A DNA stretch of 64,000 nucleotides from Neoroseomonas eburnea (GCF_018129005.1 NZ_JAAEDL010000024.1:26467-90466), one strand, 5' to 3'. Numbered from the stretch's first letter, positions 39,446 through 48,320 are shown. Program-made: numbers and translations. The notes: generated by a model not told the origin, from the sequence alone.

Positions 39446-40882
39446 ATGATCGCCTCTCGCCGCGCCCTCCTGACCGGCGGCGCCGCCCTCACCCTGTCCG
39501 GCTGGAGTGCGGCCGGACGCCGCGCCGATGCCGCCACGGACATGGCGGTGCTGCGCGCCACCACCCGCACGCTCGACATCGATGGGCGTCCCGCGACGGT
39601 GCTGGGCCTGCTCAGGCCGGATGGCGGGCACGGCCTGATTCAGCAGCCGGGTGAGCGGTTCCGGGTGCGCCTGGAGAACCGGCTGACGGAGCGCACGATC
39701 ATCCACTGGCATGGCCAGACCCCGCCCTATCCGCAGGATGGCGTGCCCGATGCGCCGCTGCCACTGATCGAGGCCGGTGCGTCGCGCGATTTCGACTTCA
39801 TGCCGAACGCGGGTACCCACTGGATGCACGCCCATGTGCCGGACCAGGAGATGCGCCTGCTGGCGGCGCCGCACATCGTGCGGACCGCAGCGGATGCGCA
39901 GGCGGACCGGCAGGAGGTCGTGATGATGCTGCACGACTTCTCCTTCACCCCCCTCGCCGAGATCCTCGCGCGGCTCGGAGCGGGAGGCAGCGCACCGCAT
40001 GGCGCGGGGGGCGGGCCGCACGGCGGGATGCCTGCCGGCGCGGCGCCGCACGCGGGCATGCCGATGGGCGCGCCCGACATCAACGACCTCGACTTCGACG
40101 CCTACCTCGCCAATGACCGCACGCTGTCCGATCCGGAGGTCGTCCGGGTCGAGCCCGGCGGCCGCGTGCTTCTGCGCATCATCAATGGCGCCGCGGCGAC
40201 GGTGTTCTGGATCGATACCGGGGTGCTTCAGGCCTCGGTCGTCGCAGTCGATGGCCATCCGATCCGCCCGCAGGCGGCGACGCGTTTCGCGCTCGCCATG
40301 GGTCAGCGCGTGGACCTGCTGCTGGCGCTGCCGCGCGAGGGCGGCGCCTTCCCCATCCTCGCGCTGCGGGAGGGCGCGCGGGAGCGGGCCGGGCTGATCC
40401 TGGCAACCGCCGGCGCGGCCGTCACAAGGATCGCCCGTGACGCCGACACGGCGGCGCCGGCCTTCGACGGACGCCAGGAGCTCAGTCTGCACGCGGCGAC
40501 CCCGCTGCCGTCCCGACCCGCCGACCGGAGCCTGTCCGTCACGCTCAACGGCGGCATGGCGCCCTATGTCTGGTCCATCGACAACCGTCCCTGGGGTCGG
40601 CACCGCGTGCTCGAGGCCAGGCGCGGCGAGCGTGTGGAACTGACGATGTCCAATGCCTCGATGATGGCACATCCGATGCACATCCACGGCACGGTGTTCC
40701 AGGTCGTGGGGTTGGGGTCCCAGCGCTTCGCGGGTGCCATGCGCGACACCGTGCAGGTGCCGCCGATGGAACGCGTGACGCTTGCGTTCGAGTTCGCCAC
40801 GGCGGGGCGGTGGATGTTTCATTGCCACCATATGCCGCACCTGGCGACGGGGATGATGACCGAGTTCTCCGTGCGGGGCTGA
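39446..40882 (+). CDS. Periplasmic multicopper oxidase (CopA/CueO-like)
   Basis: A 478-residue secreted oxidase. The signal has a twin-Arg start (SRRALLTGGAAL), consistent with export of a folded enzyme. All four copper-ligand blocks are visible: HWHG (H87, H89), HWMHAH (H125, H128, H130), HPMHIHG (H409, H412, H414) and HCHHMPH (H459, C460, H461, H465). A Met/His/Gly-rich insert at about residues 185-215 (HGAGGGPHGG, then MPAGAAPHAGMPMG) may bind Cu(I). It probably oxidises Cu(I) to the less toxic Cu(II). A perfect terminator hairpin follows. Confidence 0.94.
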   Translation: MIASRRALLTGGAALTLSGWSAAGRRADAATDMAVLRATTRTLDIDGRPATVLGLLRPDGGHGLIQQPGERFRVRLENRLTERTIIHWHGQTPPYPQDGVPDAPLPLIEAGASRDFDFMPNAGTHWMHAHVPDQEMRLLAAPHIVRTAADAQADRQEVVMMLHDFSFTPLAEILARLGAGGSAPHGAGGGPHGGMPAGAAPHAGMPMGAPDINDLDFDAYLANDRTLSDPEVVRVEPGGRVLLRIINGAAATVFWIDTGVLQASVVAVDGHPIRPQAATRFALAMGQRVDLLLALPREGGAFPILALREGARERAGLILATAGAAVTRIARDADTAAPAFDGRQELSLHAATPLPSRPADRSLSVTLNGGMAPYVWSIDNRPWGRHRVLEARRGERVELTMSNASMMAHPMHIHGTVFQVVGLGSQRFAGAMRDTVQVPPMERVTLAFEFATAGRWMFHCHHMPHLATGMMTEFSVRG

Positions 40883-40900
40883 ACCGCACTGACCACGAAG

Positions 40901-40933
40901 CAACGCCCTGCGGCTCAAAGCCGCAGGGCGTTG
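40901..40933 (+). terminator. 15-bp perfect stem terminator after the multicopper oxidase
   Basis: CAACGCCCTGCGGCT pairs with its exact complement across a 3-nt loop (CAA), 18 nt after the oxidase stop. A T-containing tail (TTGTCCTTGT) follows on the plus strand. Because the gene at 41020 converges, it can act for both strands. Confidence 0.85.
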
Positions 40934-41019
40934 TCCTTGTCCGGTGCGGTGCGCCGCGCAGCGGCGGTCCGCGGAGGCGCGAGAGTGCCCGGCCCCCCCA
41001 GGGTCCGGGCACATCCCGT

Positions 41020-41439
41020 TCAGCGGAGGGAACGGGGCAGCGCGTTGAGGTTCCAGAGCGCGGCGTTGTGTCCGCCGCCGATGTTGGGCATGGCATGTGG
41101 CATGTTCGCGGCCTGGGCGTCATCGTACTCGACGCTCATGTTCTCGCCGCTACCGACCACGCGCGCGACCGGGCGGGACACGACCATGCGCGGCGCGGCC
41201 GAGGTGTCGTACTCGACCTCGACGTTCTCGCCGTTGGTGATGACGCGCCGCACCGGCAGCGTCGCTACCGGGGACGGGCGGTCGGAGTAGATCATGAAGC
41301 CGGTCCGGCCGAGCATCACCGGCTCGAGCGACACCACGGGCTGTCCGTCGGCCTTCGCGGTGGTGGCGACCGCACCGATAACGGCGAGCGCCGTCAGGGC
41401 GCCGAGCGCGAAGCGGGGGTTGCGGGTCAGGGTTTGCAT
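41020..41439 (-). CDS. Small secreted protein with an internal repeat
   Basis: A 139-residue protein. An AAGGAG site lies 8 nt before ATG 41439, and a signal peptide follows (FALGALTALAVIGAVATT). The mature part holds two related units, RRVITNGENVEVEYDTS and ARVVGSGENMSVEYDDA, about 35 residues apart. The tail is His/Met/Asn-rich (NMPHAMPNIGGGHN). I do not recognise the family; a copper-binding role is inferred from the tail, the convergent oxidase gene and the TTTGTC element upstream. Confidence 0.7.
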   Translation of the reverse strand: MQTLTRNPRFALGALTALAVIGAVATTAKADGQPVVSLEPVMLGRTGFMIYSDRPSPVATLPVRRVITNGENVEVEYDTSAAPRMVVSRPVARVVGSGENMSVEYDDAQAANMPHAMPNIGGGHNAALWNLNALPRSLR

Positions 41440-41519
41440 CAGGGCGTTCTCCTTCTCGCCCGGTGGATGGGCGACGCGATCAACATGACCCCCTGAGATT
41501 TCCTGGTGGCGACGGGCAC

Positions 41520-41534
41520 ATGACAAAGTATCCG
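41520..41534 (-). promoter_or_regulatory. Candidate copper box upstream of the gene at 41020-41439
   Basis: On the minus strand CGGATACTTTGTCAT lies about 81-95 bp before the start codon, in the same position and orientation as the other three elements. The left half-site is degenerate. The 330-bp divergent region between this gene and the one at 41770 has no other feature I can name. Confidence 0.42.
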
Positions 41535-41769
41535 GTGGTGGTTGCAGTATTTCGGTGCTGAAGGATTGTGGCGCGCGACGATCTGCCAGCGCCAGATTGT
41601 CTGCGTCGGTAGCCGCAGCGCTCGTGATCATGAGGGCGGATGCGAGACGTCGATGACAGCCCAGGGTCCCGACGACGGGCTGCAGGGTCTGGCCAGCCTC
41701 TAATCGCGGCTGTGGCTCGACCGCCTTCAATGCTAGCGTTTGGTCGATCAGCCAGAAGAGACGTGATCG

Positions 41770-42309
41770 GTGCGCGTGTTGATCTCCACCTTCGCACTAC
41801 TCGCGGTCACGACAGCCGCATTCGCCCAACACGGTGGCGACCACGCGCGCGGCGCGCAGGTCATGCCCAACGCGGAACCCGGCTCGCGCGATATCAAGGC
41901 GCTGTCCCGCGAGCAGGTCGCTGATCTTCGCGCCGCTCGCGGCATGGGTCTCGCGCTGGCCGCGGAACGCAACGGCTATCCGGGCCCTATGCATGCGCTG
42001 GAGCACGCCGAAGCGCTGCGTCTGACAACGCTGCAGACGATCGAGCTTCAGCTTGTCATGGACGGCATGCGGCGCAACGCGATCGCAGCGGGCGAAAGGG
42101 TGATCGAGGCCGAGCGCATCCTCGACCGGCTGTTTTCGGAACGGCGCGCAACTCCCGATGCAGTCGCAGAAGCAACAGCCCGCATCGGTGTGGAGAGCGC
42201 CTCGCTGCGTGCCGTGCATCTCGCTGCCCATATCGCCACTCGCGCGGTGCTCACCAGCGACCAGATTGTGCGCTACGATGAAGTGCGCGGCTATCGTCGT
42301 GCGGATTGA
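41770..42309 (+). CDS. Spy/CpxP-like periplasmic metal-island protein (paralogue 2)
   Basis: A 179-residue secreted protein starting at GTG, with a signal peptide (cleavage near AAFAQ). It is clearly paralogous to 1491-2048: both carry DIKALSREQVADLRAARGMG-like and GYPGPMHALEHAEALRLT-like blocks and end in VRGYR. The function is inferred as periplasmic metal stress protection. It is followed 13 nt later by the DUF411 gene. Confidence 0.75.
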   Translation: MRVLISTFALLAVTTAAFAQHGGDHARGAQVMPNAEPGSRDIKALSREQVADLRAARGMGLALAAERNGYPGPMHALEHAEALRLTTLQTIELQLVMDGMRRNAIAAGERVIEAERILDRLFSERRATPDAVAEATARIGVESASLRAVHLAAHIATRAVLTSDQIVRYDEVRGYRRAD

Positions 42310-42322
42310 GGGGAGCTTGCGG

Positions 42323-42790
42323 ATGAACAGGCGGCAATCGCTATTCGTAGCCGCGGCCATGGCCGCATTTGTTCCCGCGACGGTCCGTGCCCAGGGTCCC
42401 AACCGGGTCCGCGTGTGGCGCGATCCAAATTGCGGGTGTTGCGTCGGCTGGGTCACGCATCTGCGCGCCGAGGGCTTCGGCGTGGAAGACGTCGTGGTTC
42501 GCGCCGTCGGCCCGGTTCGGCAGCGCCTCGGAACGCCCGCCGATCTTCTGTCTTGCCACGCCGGTGAGGTCGACGGGTTCGTGCTCGAAGGGCACGTTCC
42601 CGCGGCGGCGATCCGGCGCCTGTTGGCGGAGCGCCCCCCGGGCGTCCGCGGACTCGCGGTACCCGAAATGCCTATTGGATCTCCGGGCATGGAAGTGCCG
42701 GGCATGCCGGCGGATGTGTATGACGTGATCGCATTCGGCAACGGTCCTCACCGCCCGTTCATGCGCTTCAGCGGGGCGAATCCCACTTGA
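42323..42790 (+). CDS. DUF411 periplasmic metal-binding protein
   Basis: A 155-residue secreted protein with a twin-Arg-like signal start (MNRRQSLFVAAAMAAF) and the DUF411 block VWRDPNCGCCVGWVTHLRAE (C37, C39, C40), followed by LLSCHAGEVDGFVLEGHVPA and RGLAVPEMPIGSPGMEVPG. Such thioredoxin-like proteins accompany copper and arsenic resistance genes and probably bind Cu(I). A GGGAG site lies 9 nt upstream. It is the last copper gene before the tRNA-Gly. Confidence 0.9.
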   Translation: MNRRQSLFVAAAMAAFVPATVRAQGPNRVRVWRDPNCGCCVGWVTHLRAEGFGVEDVVVRAVGPVRQRLGTPADLLSCHAGEVDGFVLEGHVPAAAIRRLLAERPPGVRGLAVPEMPIGSPGMEVPGMPADVYDVIAFGNGPHRPFMRFSGANPT

Positions 42791-43006
42791 CGTGACTTAC
42801 GCGGTGCGACCGTGCGGTCCTGATCCACGGATCACCGGAAAGCGGCAGCTTCGCTTGCCCATCACATTCCATCGGGTGGCATCGAGCAGCGCCTGATGTC
42901 CTGCCGAATGCTTAGATCACGCTTTGGGACGAACATCCCCAGCCGATTCAAAGCGGACCTTGAATGGGTTGACCGCATCCAATGTGTTGAAAAGCTTGGA
43001 GAAATC

Positions 43007-43081
<75 letters not shown>

Positions 43082-43226
43082 GCTCCGTGCGGCGGCGGGG
43101 CTATTCGCACGACCCGCCGGGGATTGCAAGCCATCCTCCGCAGCAAAAATCCGCCGCCCCTCGACAGCCATTGCCGGTTGGAGCGATCCTCCTGCGTAAC
43201 GGCAACACGCCGGGAGGACCAACGTC

Positions 43227-44198
43227 ATGCACCGCCGTACCCTGCTCGGCCTTGCCGCCGGCGCCCTTGCCCTGCCCACACCGCGCGTCGCCCACGCCCA
43301 GTCCTTCGACCGCCCTGTCCGCATCGTCGTGCCCTTCGCACCCGGCGGTACCTCCGACATCCTGGCGCGGCTGCTTGCCCCGGACCTGACGCGCGGCTTC
43401 GGCCAGAACGTGGTGGTCGAAAACCGCACCGGCGCGGGCGGCAACATCGGCGCCGACCTGGTGGCGAAATCCCCGCCGGACGGGCACACCTTGCTGCTGA
43501 TCGACGTCTCGACGCTGGCGACGGCGCCTTCCCTCTACACGCGCCTGCCGTTTGATCTGAAGCGAGACCTCGCGCCGGTCACCATGCTGATCTACGCCCC
43601 TTACATCCTCGCGGTGCATCCCTCGGTGCCGGCGCAGAACGCCGCGGAGCTGGTCGCCTATGCGAAGGCCAACCCGCAGAGGGTGAACGTGGGCCATGCC
43701 GGCATCGGGGTGGGGAACCACCTGACCGGCCTGCTGGTCGCCCAGCACTGGGGCACCGATCTGACGCAGGTGCCCTACCGCGGCGGCGCCGCGGCCCTGA
43801 CGGCCGTCGCAGCCGGTGAATCGCAGATGATCATCAACGGCGCGACGGCCACGGCGCCGTTCTGCAAGCAGGGCACGCTGCGCCCGATCGCGGTTACCGG
43901 CCCGGCCCGCCTCACCGACTTTCCCGAGGTGCCGACCTTCAGGGAGCTCGGCTGGCCCGCCGCCGATTCCGGCACCTGGCAGGGTATCCTCGCACAGGGC
44001 GGCACGCCGGCTCCAATGGTCAACCGGCTGGCCACCGAGATCGGCGCGGCCATGGCCGTGCCCGCGACGGCGGCGCGCATCACCGCGCTCGGCGCCGTCA
44101 ACCGGGTGGAAGGCCCGGACAGCTTCCGCACCTGGCTGGACGCCGAGATCGAGACCTGGGCAAGAGTGGTCCGCGCCAACAACCTCCGACTGGACTGA
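43227..44198 (+). CDS. Bug/TctC-type solute receptor
   Basis: A 323-residue periplasmic receptor. The signal peptide is cleaved near VAHAQS. The family blocks PVRIVVPFAPGGTSDILARL and VVVENRTGAGGNIGADLVA are present, and QVPYRGGAAALTAVAAGE lies mid-protein. The ligand is unknown. A GGGAGG site lies upstream. The stop codon is directly followed by the ATG of the editing-protein gene, so the two may be co-transcribed. Confidence 0.92.
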   Translation: MHRRTLLGLAAGALALPTPRVAHAQSFDRPVRIVVPFAPGGTSDILARLLAPDLTRGFGQNVVVENRTGAGGNIGADLVAKSPPDGHTLLLIDVSTLATAPSLYTRLPFDLKRDLAPVTMLIYAPYILAVHPSVPAQNAAELVAYAKANPQRVNVGHAGIGVGNHLTGLLVAQHWGTDLTQVPYRGGAAALTAVAAGESQMIINGATATAPFCKQGTLRPIAVTGPARLTDFPEVPTFRELGWPAADSGTWQGILAQGGTPAPMVNRLATEIGAAMAVPATAARITALGAVNRVEGPDSFRTWLDAEIETWARVVRANNLRLD

Positions 44199-44708
44199 AT
44201 GCCCGAAACGCCCGAGGGCCTGCTCGCCCGTCTCGCCGCCGCCGGCATCGCCGCCGAGACCCGCCGCCACCGCCCGGTCTTCACCGTGGCGGAAAGCCGC
44301 GACCTGATCGCGGAACTCCCCGGCGGGCATACGAAGAACCTCTTCCTCCGCCCGGCCAAGGGCGAAGGCCCCTTCCTGCTCGCCACGCTGGAGGCGGAAC
44401 GGCAGGTCTCCATCAACGCCCTTGCCCGGATGGCCGGGGCGGGGAAGGTCGCGATGGCGAGCGCGATGGAACTCGAGGAGACCCTCGGCGTGACCCCCGG
44501 CTCGGTCACGCCGCTCGGCCTGGTCAATGCCGCGCCGGCGGTCGTCCGCTTCGTCATGGACCGCCACTTGGCCGAGGATTTCGACCGGATCTGGGTGCAC
44601 CCGCTGACGAACGCCGCCAGCACGGGCCTCGCCCCCGCCGACCTGCTGCGCTTTCTCGCGGGCTTCGGCCACACCGCGGCCCTGCTGGACTTCGACGCCG
44701 CCGCCTGA
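44199..44708 (+). CDS. Prolyl-tRNA editing (YbaK/ProX-type) deacylase
   Basis: A 169-residue YbaK/ProXp-ala-type protein that hydrolyses mischarged aminoacyl-tRNA, typically Ala-tRNA(Pro). The family block GGHTKNLFLRPAKGEGPFLL has the catalytic-lysine region, and VTPGSVTPLGLVNA is the conserved GxxxP region. Length is normal for a free-standing editing protein. It starts right after the Bug gene stop; GC-rich hairpins follow before the thioredoxin-like gene. Confidence 0.9.
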   Translation: MPETPEGLLARLAAAGIAAETRRHRPVFTVAESRDLIAELPGGHTKNLFLRPAKGEGPFLLATLEAERQVSINALARMAGAGKVAMASAMELEETLGVTPGSVTPLGLVNAAPAVVRFVMDRHLAEDFDRIWVHPLTNAASTGLAPADLLRFLAGFGHTAALLDFDAAA

Positions 44709-44734
44709 GGCCTTGCCGCGCCCCTCCCGCGGGT

Positions 44735-44756
44735 CCGGGGGCGCGTATGCCCCCGG
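44735..44756. terminator. GC-rich hairpin after the editing-protein gene
   Basis: CCGGGGGC pairs with GCCCCCGG across a 6-nt loop (GCGTAT), 27 nt after the stop codon. A second G/C hairpin follows near 44769. There is no strong T-tract, so termination is inferred. Confidence 0.5.
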
Positions 44757-44853
44757 CGGGGGTGCAGGGGGCGGCGCCCCTCCCTACCTGCCTCATCCTT
44801 CCCGCGCTTGCTTCCGCGCCCGGACGGCGCATTTATGCGCCAAGCTCTGAGGA

Positions 44854-45807
44854 ATGCCTGCCATGGACGTGATCTTCGACCCCGCCCGCCAGGGTGCGCC
44901 CGCCGCTGGCGCCGCTGCCGGGGCTATCAAGGATGGTGACCAGAAGACCTTCATGCAGGACGTCGTCGAGGCGTCCCGCGAGGTCCCTGTCCTGGTCGAC
45001 TTCTGGGCAACCTGGTGCGGTCCCTGCAAGACGCTGACCCCCGCGCTCGAGAAGGTGGTCGGCGCCGCGGGCGGCCGTGTGCGGCTGGTCAAGATCGACA
45101 TCGACAAGAACCGCCAGCTCGTCGCCCAGCTCACGCAGATGGGCCTGCCGCTGCAGTCGGTGCCGACGGTCGTCGCGTTCTGGCAGGGCCAGATCCTCGA
45201 CCTGTTCCAGGGTGCGCTACCGGAATCCGAGGTGAAGCGCTTCGTCGAAGGCCTGCTCAAGGCCGCCGGCGGGCAGATGCCCGGCGCCGACCTGATGGCC
45301 GAGGCCGAGGCCGCCGTCGCCCAGGGCGACCACGCCGCCGCGCTCGAGCTGTTCGGCGCGCTCTCCCAGCAGGAACCGGAGAATGCCAAGGCGCTTGCCG
45401 GCGTCGCCCGCGCGTTGCTCGCGCTGGGCGAGGAGGACCAGGCACGCGCCGTGCTCGAATCCGCCCCGCCCAAGATCAAGGACGCGGCCGAGATCACCGC
45501 CGCGCGCAGCGCCATCGAGGTCGAAATCGAAGGCCGCCGCGCCCGCGCGATGCTGGCCGAGTTCCAGAACCGCATCGCCGCCGATCCCGACGACCACGCC
45601 GCGCGCATCGATCTCGCGGTCGCGCTCAGCGCCGGCGGCGACCGCGACGGCGCCGTCGATGCGCTGATCGAGGCGATCCGCCGCGACCGCGCCTGGAACG
45701 AGGAGGCGGCGCGCAAGCAGCTCCTGAAGTTCTTCGAGGCCTGGGGCTTCGAGGACCCGGCGACCAAGGCCGGCCGCCGCAAGCTCTCCTCGCTGCTGTT
45801 CCGCTGA
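44854..45807 (+). CDS. YbbN-like thioredoxin/co-chaperone
   Basis: A 317-residue protein. The N-terminal thioredoxin domain has an intact WCGPC active site (C55, C58) in VDFWATWCGPCKTL. The C-terminal 160 residues are TPR-like helices (VAQGDHAAALELFGALSQQE; ALAGVARALLALGEEDQARA). This is the YbbN/CnoX architecture, which holds unfolded or oxidised proteins and passes them to chaperones. It is followed 17 nt later by the LON-domain gene, a common alphaproteobacterial arrangement. Confidence 0.93.
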   Translation: MPAMDVIFDPARQGAPAAGAAAGAIKDGDQKTFMQDVVEASREVPVLVDFWATWCGPCKTLTPALEKVVGAAGGRVRLVKIDIDKNRQLVAQLTQMGLPLQSVPTVVAFWQGQILDLFQGALPESEVKRFVEGLLKAAGGQMPGADLMAEAEAAVAQGDHAAALELFGALSQQEPENAKALAGVARALLALGEEDQARAVLESAPPKIKDAAEITAARSAIEVEIEGRRARAMLAEFQNRIAADPDDHAARIDLAVALSAGGDRDGAVDALIEAIRRDRAWNEEAARKQLLKFFEAWGFEDPATKAGRRKLSSLLFR

Positions 45808-45824
45808 ACGGGCGGCAGGCGCCG

Positions 45825-46493
45825 ATGCCCCCCTTCCATCCGCGCCTTGCCGACCTGCCGCGGGAAATCGCGGTCTTCCCGCTCCCCGGGGCTGTCCTGC
45901 TGCCGCAGGGCCGCCTGCCGCTCAACATCTTCGAGCCGCGCTACCTGGCCATGACGCTGGACAGCCTGGCCCGGGGGCGCGTGTTCGGCATGGTCCAGCC
46001 GGATCCGCGCGCCCCAAGGGGGGAAACCGGCCCCGGCCTCTACCGTGTCGGCTGCCTCGGGCGCCTGTCCTCCTTCAGCGAGACCGAGGACGGTCGGCTG
46101 CTGATCACGCTGACGGGCGTGATCCGCTACCGCATCGTCGAGGAATTGCCGCTCGCCTCCGGCGGCTACCGCCGGGTGCGCGCGGAGTATGGGGATTTCG
46201 CCGCCGACCTGGACCTCGCCTGCGACGCGCCGGGTCTGGATCGGGAGGAGCTGCTCTCCGCCCTGCGCCCCTATTTCCGCGCCCGCGGCATCGAGGCGAA
46301 CTGGGACGCGGTGGAGCAGGCGGCGGACGCCATGCTCGTCACCACCCTTGCCATGGTCTGCCCCTTCGAGGTGCCGGAGAAGCAGGCATTGCTCGAAGTG
46401 CCCGATGCCTGCGAGCGGGCTCGCATGCTCGTTGCGCTGATGCGCATGGGGGCGGCGGCGAATGCGGCGCCGCCGGAGGGGCGGCCGAGTTGA
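45825..46493 (+). CDS. LON-substrate-binding-domain protein
   Basis: A 222-residue protein with only the N-terminal Lon substrate-binding fold (REIAVFPLPGAVLLPQGRLP, NIFEPRYLAM, GRVFGMVQP). There is no ATPase or protease part, so it is a free-standing LON-domain protein (family PF02190), not a Lon protease. Its role is unknown; adaptor or substrate recognition is assumed. ATG 45825 follows the YbbN stop by 17 nt. Confidence 0.92.
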   Translation: MPPFHPRLADLPREIAVFPLPGAVLLPQGRLPLNIFEPRYLAMTLDSLARGRVFGMVQPDPRAPRGETGPGLYRVGCLGRLSSFSETEDGRLLITLTGVIRYRIVEELPLASGGYRRVRAEYGDFAADLDLACDAPGLDREELLSALRPYFRARGIEANWDAVEQAADAMLVTTLAMVCPFEVPEKQALLEVPDACERARMLVALMRMGAAANAAPPEGRPS

Positions 46494-46546
46494 TGGTCCG
46501 CTGTCCCGGAGAAGGGCGCCGCTGCTCTTCGGACCTCACCCCGCAA

Positions 46547-46635
46547 AGGGCCGCAAGGCCCTCTGACCCCATGGTTTCCAAAGGCCTTTCGGCCTTTGGC
46601 CGGAGGGGTTCGGGGAGGGCGGCGCCCTCCCCGAA
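46547..46635. repeat. Cluster of intergenic hairpins related to the 226-bp repeats
   Basis: The 247-nt gap between the LON-domain and Trm112 genes has three hairpins: AGGGCC-GCAA-GGCCCT (46547-46562); CCAAAGGCC-TTTC-GGCCTTTGG (46578-46599); and a 12-bp stem TTCGGGGAGGGC with loop GGC (46609-46635). The second, with its upstream ATGGTTT, matches the internal hairpin of the 226-bp repeats at 50563 and 58691, so this looks like a partial family member. The last may terminate transcription. Confidence 0.6.
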
Positions 46636-46740
46636 GACGGTGTGGAGTTCGAGGAGGGCAGTCCCCTCCCTGATGGCGTCAATCAAGGGCTTGGGGATGT
46701 CAGCGCCCTCCCCGCCCACATGCTGAAGGACGAGACGAAG

Positions 46741-46938
46741 ATGCCTGAAACCCAACCACAGGGCGGCGCCGTGGACCCCCGCCTGCTCGAGATCCTGGTC
46801 TGCCCCCTCACCAAGGGCCCGCTGCGCTACGACCGCGAGAAGGGCGAGCTGATCAGCGAACGCGCCGGCCTGGCCTACCCGATCCGCGACGGCATCCCGA
46901 TCATGCTGCCGGACGAGGCGCGCAAGCTCGCCGACTAG
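46741..46938 (+). CDS. Trm112-family protein
   Basis: A 65-residue Trm112/YcaR-type protein: [20 protein letters not shown], then [20 protein letters not shown]. Trm112-like proteins act as small methyltransferase partners or zinc-ribbon-like proteins; only one Cys of the usual ribbon remains, as in many bacterial copies. I start it at ATG 46741; an in-frame ATG at 46720 is possible. Confidence 0.88.
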   Translation: MPETQPQGGAVDPRLLEILVCPLTKGPLRYDREKGELISERAGLAYPIRDGIPIMLPDEARKLAD

Positions 46939-46942
46939 CCGC

Positions 46943-47311
46943 ATGAGCGTGGCCCCGTCGGAAATCCGCCTCAGGCGCGCGGAGCAGGTGCTGGAGGTGG
47001 CCTTCCCCGATGGCGCCCGCTTCCGCCTGCCGGCCGAGTACCTGCGGGTGGAAAGCCCGAGCGCCGAGGTGCAAGGCCATGGTCCCGGGCAGAAGGTGAT
47101 CATCGCCGGGCGCCGCCATGTCGGCATCCTGCGCGTCGAGGCGGTGGGCAACTACGCCCTGCGCATCGTCTTCGACGACCTGCACGACACCGGGATCTAC
47201 TCCTGGGACTACCTGCGCCGGCTCGGACAGGAACAGGAGGCGCGCTGGGCGACCTATCTCGCCGAGCTCGGCGCGCGCGGGCTTTCGCGCGATCCGCCGC
47301 GGCGGCGCTGA
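46943..47311 (+). CDS. DUF971 protein
   Basis: A 122-residue protein of the DUF971 type, related to the N-terminal domain of gamma-butyrobetaine hydroxylase (PSEIRLRRAEQVLEVAFPDG, RLPAEYLRVESPSAEV, RIVFDDLHDTGIYSWDYL). In bacteria free-standing DUF971 is often linked with iron-sulfur or ubiquinone genes; the role is unknown. It starts 4 nt after the Trm112 gene. Confidence 0.88.
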   Translation: MSVAPSEIRLRRAEQVLEVAFPDGARFRLPAEYLRVESPSAEVQGHGPGQKVIIAGRRHVGILRVEAVGNYALRIVFDDLHDTGIYSWDYLRRLGQEQEARWATYLAELGARGLSRDPPRRR

Positions 47312-47537
47312 GCAGGCGCGGCGATCCGCCTCCGGACCTGCCGACCCGACCAGCGGGCCGCGTCGCGCCCTGCGCGCGGCGCGCCCCGTCCGGTCCGCCT
47401 GGGTCCCCCGCACGAAACGGCGCCGCCCGCGCCGTGCGCGTCCGGATCAGGTTCGCGGCAGCCGGGGCGCCGCCGCACATGGACGAGGAACACCGTCACG
47501 CCTTGCCGCCGGCCCGTGATCGGTGCCTCTCGCAGGC

Positions 47538-48320
47538 TCAACCCTCGAACGCGATCCGCACCTCGGCCAGATCGCCGAACACCGCCCTCACCTGCTGCCC
47601 CGCGCGCACCGGGAACATGCCGGTGGTGGAGCCGGTGCTGACCGTCTCCCCGGCCTTCAGGCCGTCGCCCCAGCGGCGGCGCTCCTCGGCCAGCCAGAGC
47701 AGCGGCGCCAGCGGATCGCCCATCACCTCGGCACCGCTGCCTTGGCGGCGCGGGGCACCGTCCACCTCCAGCGTCACCGCGATGCCGGCCAGGCCCTCTC
47801 GCCATCCACGGATCGGATCGCCGAAGACGTAGCGGCCCGAGGCGCTGCCATCGGCGAGGATCGCCGGCAACGGCGGCAGCTTGGCCATGGGGAAGCGGCA
47901 CTCGGCGACCTCGATTCCCGCTTGCACGGCGCCGACGGCATCGATCACCTCGGCCATGGTCCAGGGCCGGTCCCGTGGCGGCAAATCGCGGGCAAGGGTC
48001 ACGAAGAACTCGCTCTCGACCAGGGGATCGAGCAGCTCGGCATGGGCCAGGCGGGCGGGGGACGCGACCGCGAAGCGCCGATAGGTCCGACCATAGATGG
48101 GGACCGCGACGCGGAGCTTCTCCCGCATCGCCGCGGTGGTGCCGGCGATCTTCCAGCCCAGCGTCTCCCACCCCAGCAGCTCCGCCACGAGGCCGTTGAC
48201 CGCATAGCCGTCCTCGGAGGTGGCGGGCAGCAGCTCCGCCGGCAGGGCATCCAGTTGGCGAGCTTCGCGTCGTGCCGACGCGAGAAGCGACGCGAACTGG
48301 TTCTTGCGGGCAATGTCCAT
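47538..48320 (-). CDS. 2-keto-4-pentenoate hydratase-like protein
   Basis: A 260-residue protein of the hydratase/decarboxylase (MhpD-like, FAH-fold) family. Typical blocks are EDGYAVNGLVAELLGWETLG, ESEFFVTLARDLPPRDRPW, and GDPLAPLLWLAEERRRWGD with GLKAGETVSTGSTTGMFPV. It would hydrate a 2-keto-4-enoate from aromatic catabolism, but no ring-cleavage genes are nearby. The start is ATG 48320; the frame further upstream is low in complexity. Confidence 0.85.
   Translation of the reverse strand: MDIARKNQFASLLASARREARQLDALPAELLPATSEDGYAVNGLVAELLGWETLGWKIAGTTAAMREKLRVAVPIYGRTYRRFAVASPARLAHAELLDPLVESEFFVTLARDLPPRDRPWTMAEVIDAVGAVQAGIEVAECRFPMAKLPPLPAILADGSASGRYVFGDPIRGWREGLAGIAVTLEVDGAPRRQGSGAEVMGDPLAPLLWLAEERRRWGDGLKAGETVSTGSTTGMFPVRAGQQVRAVFGDLAEVRIAFEG

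Noticed and set aside
47312..47537. A small gene between DUF971 and the hydratase gene
   Set aside because: Frames here are Arg/Pro-rich read-through with no start site or domain sense.
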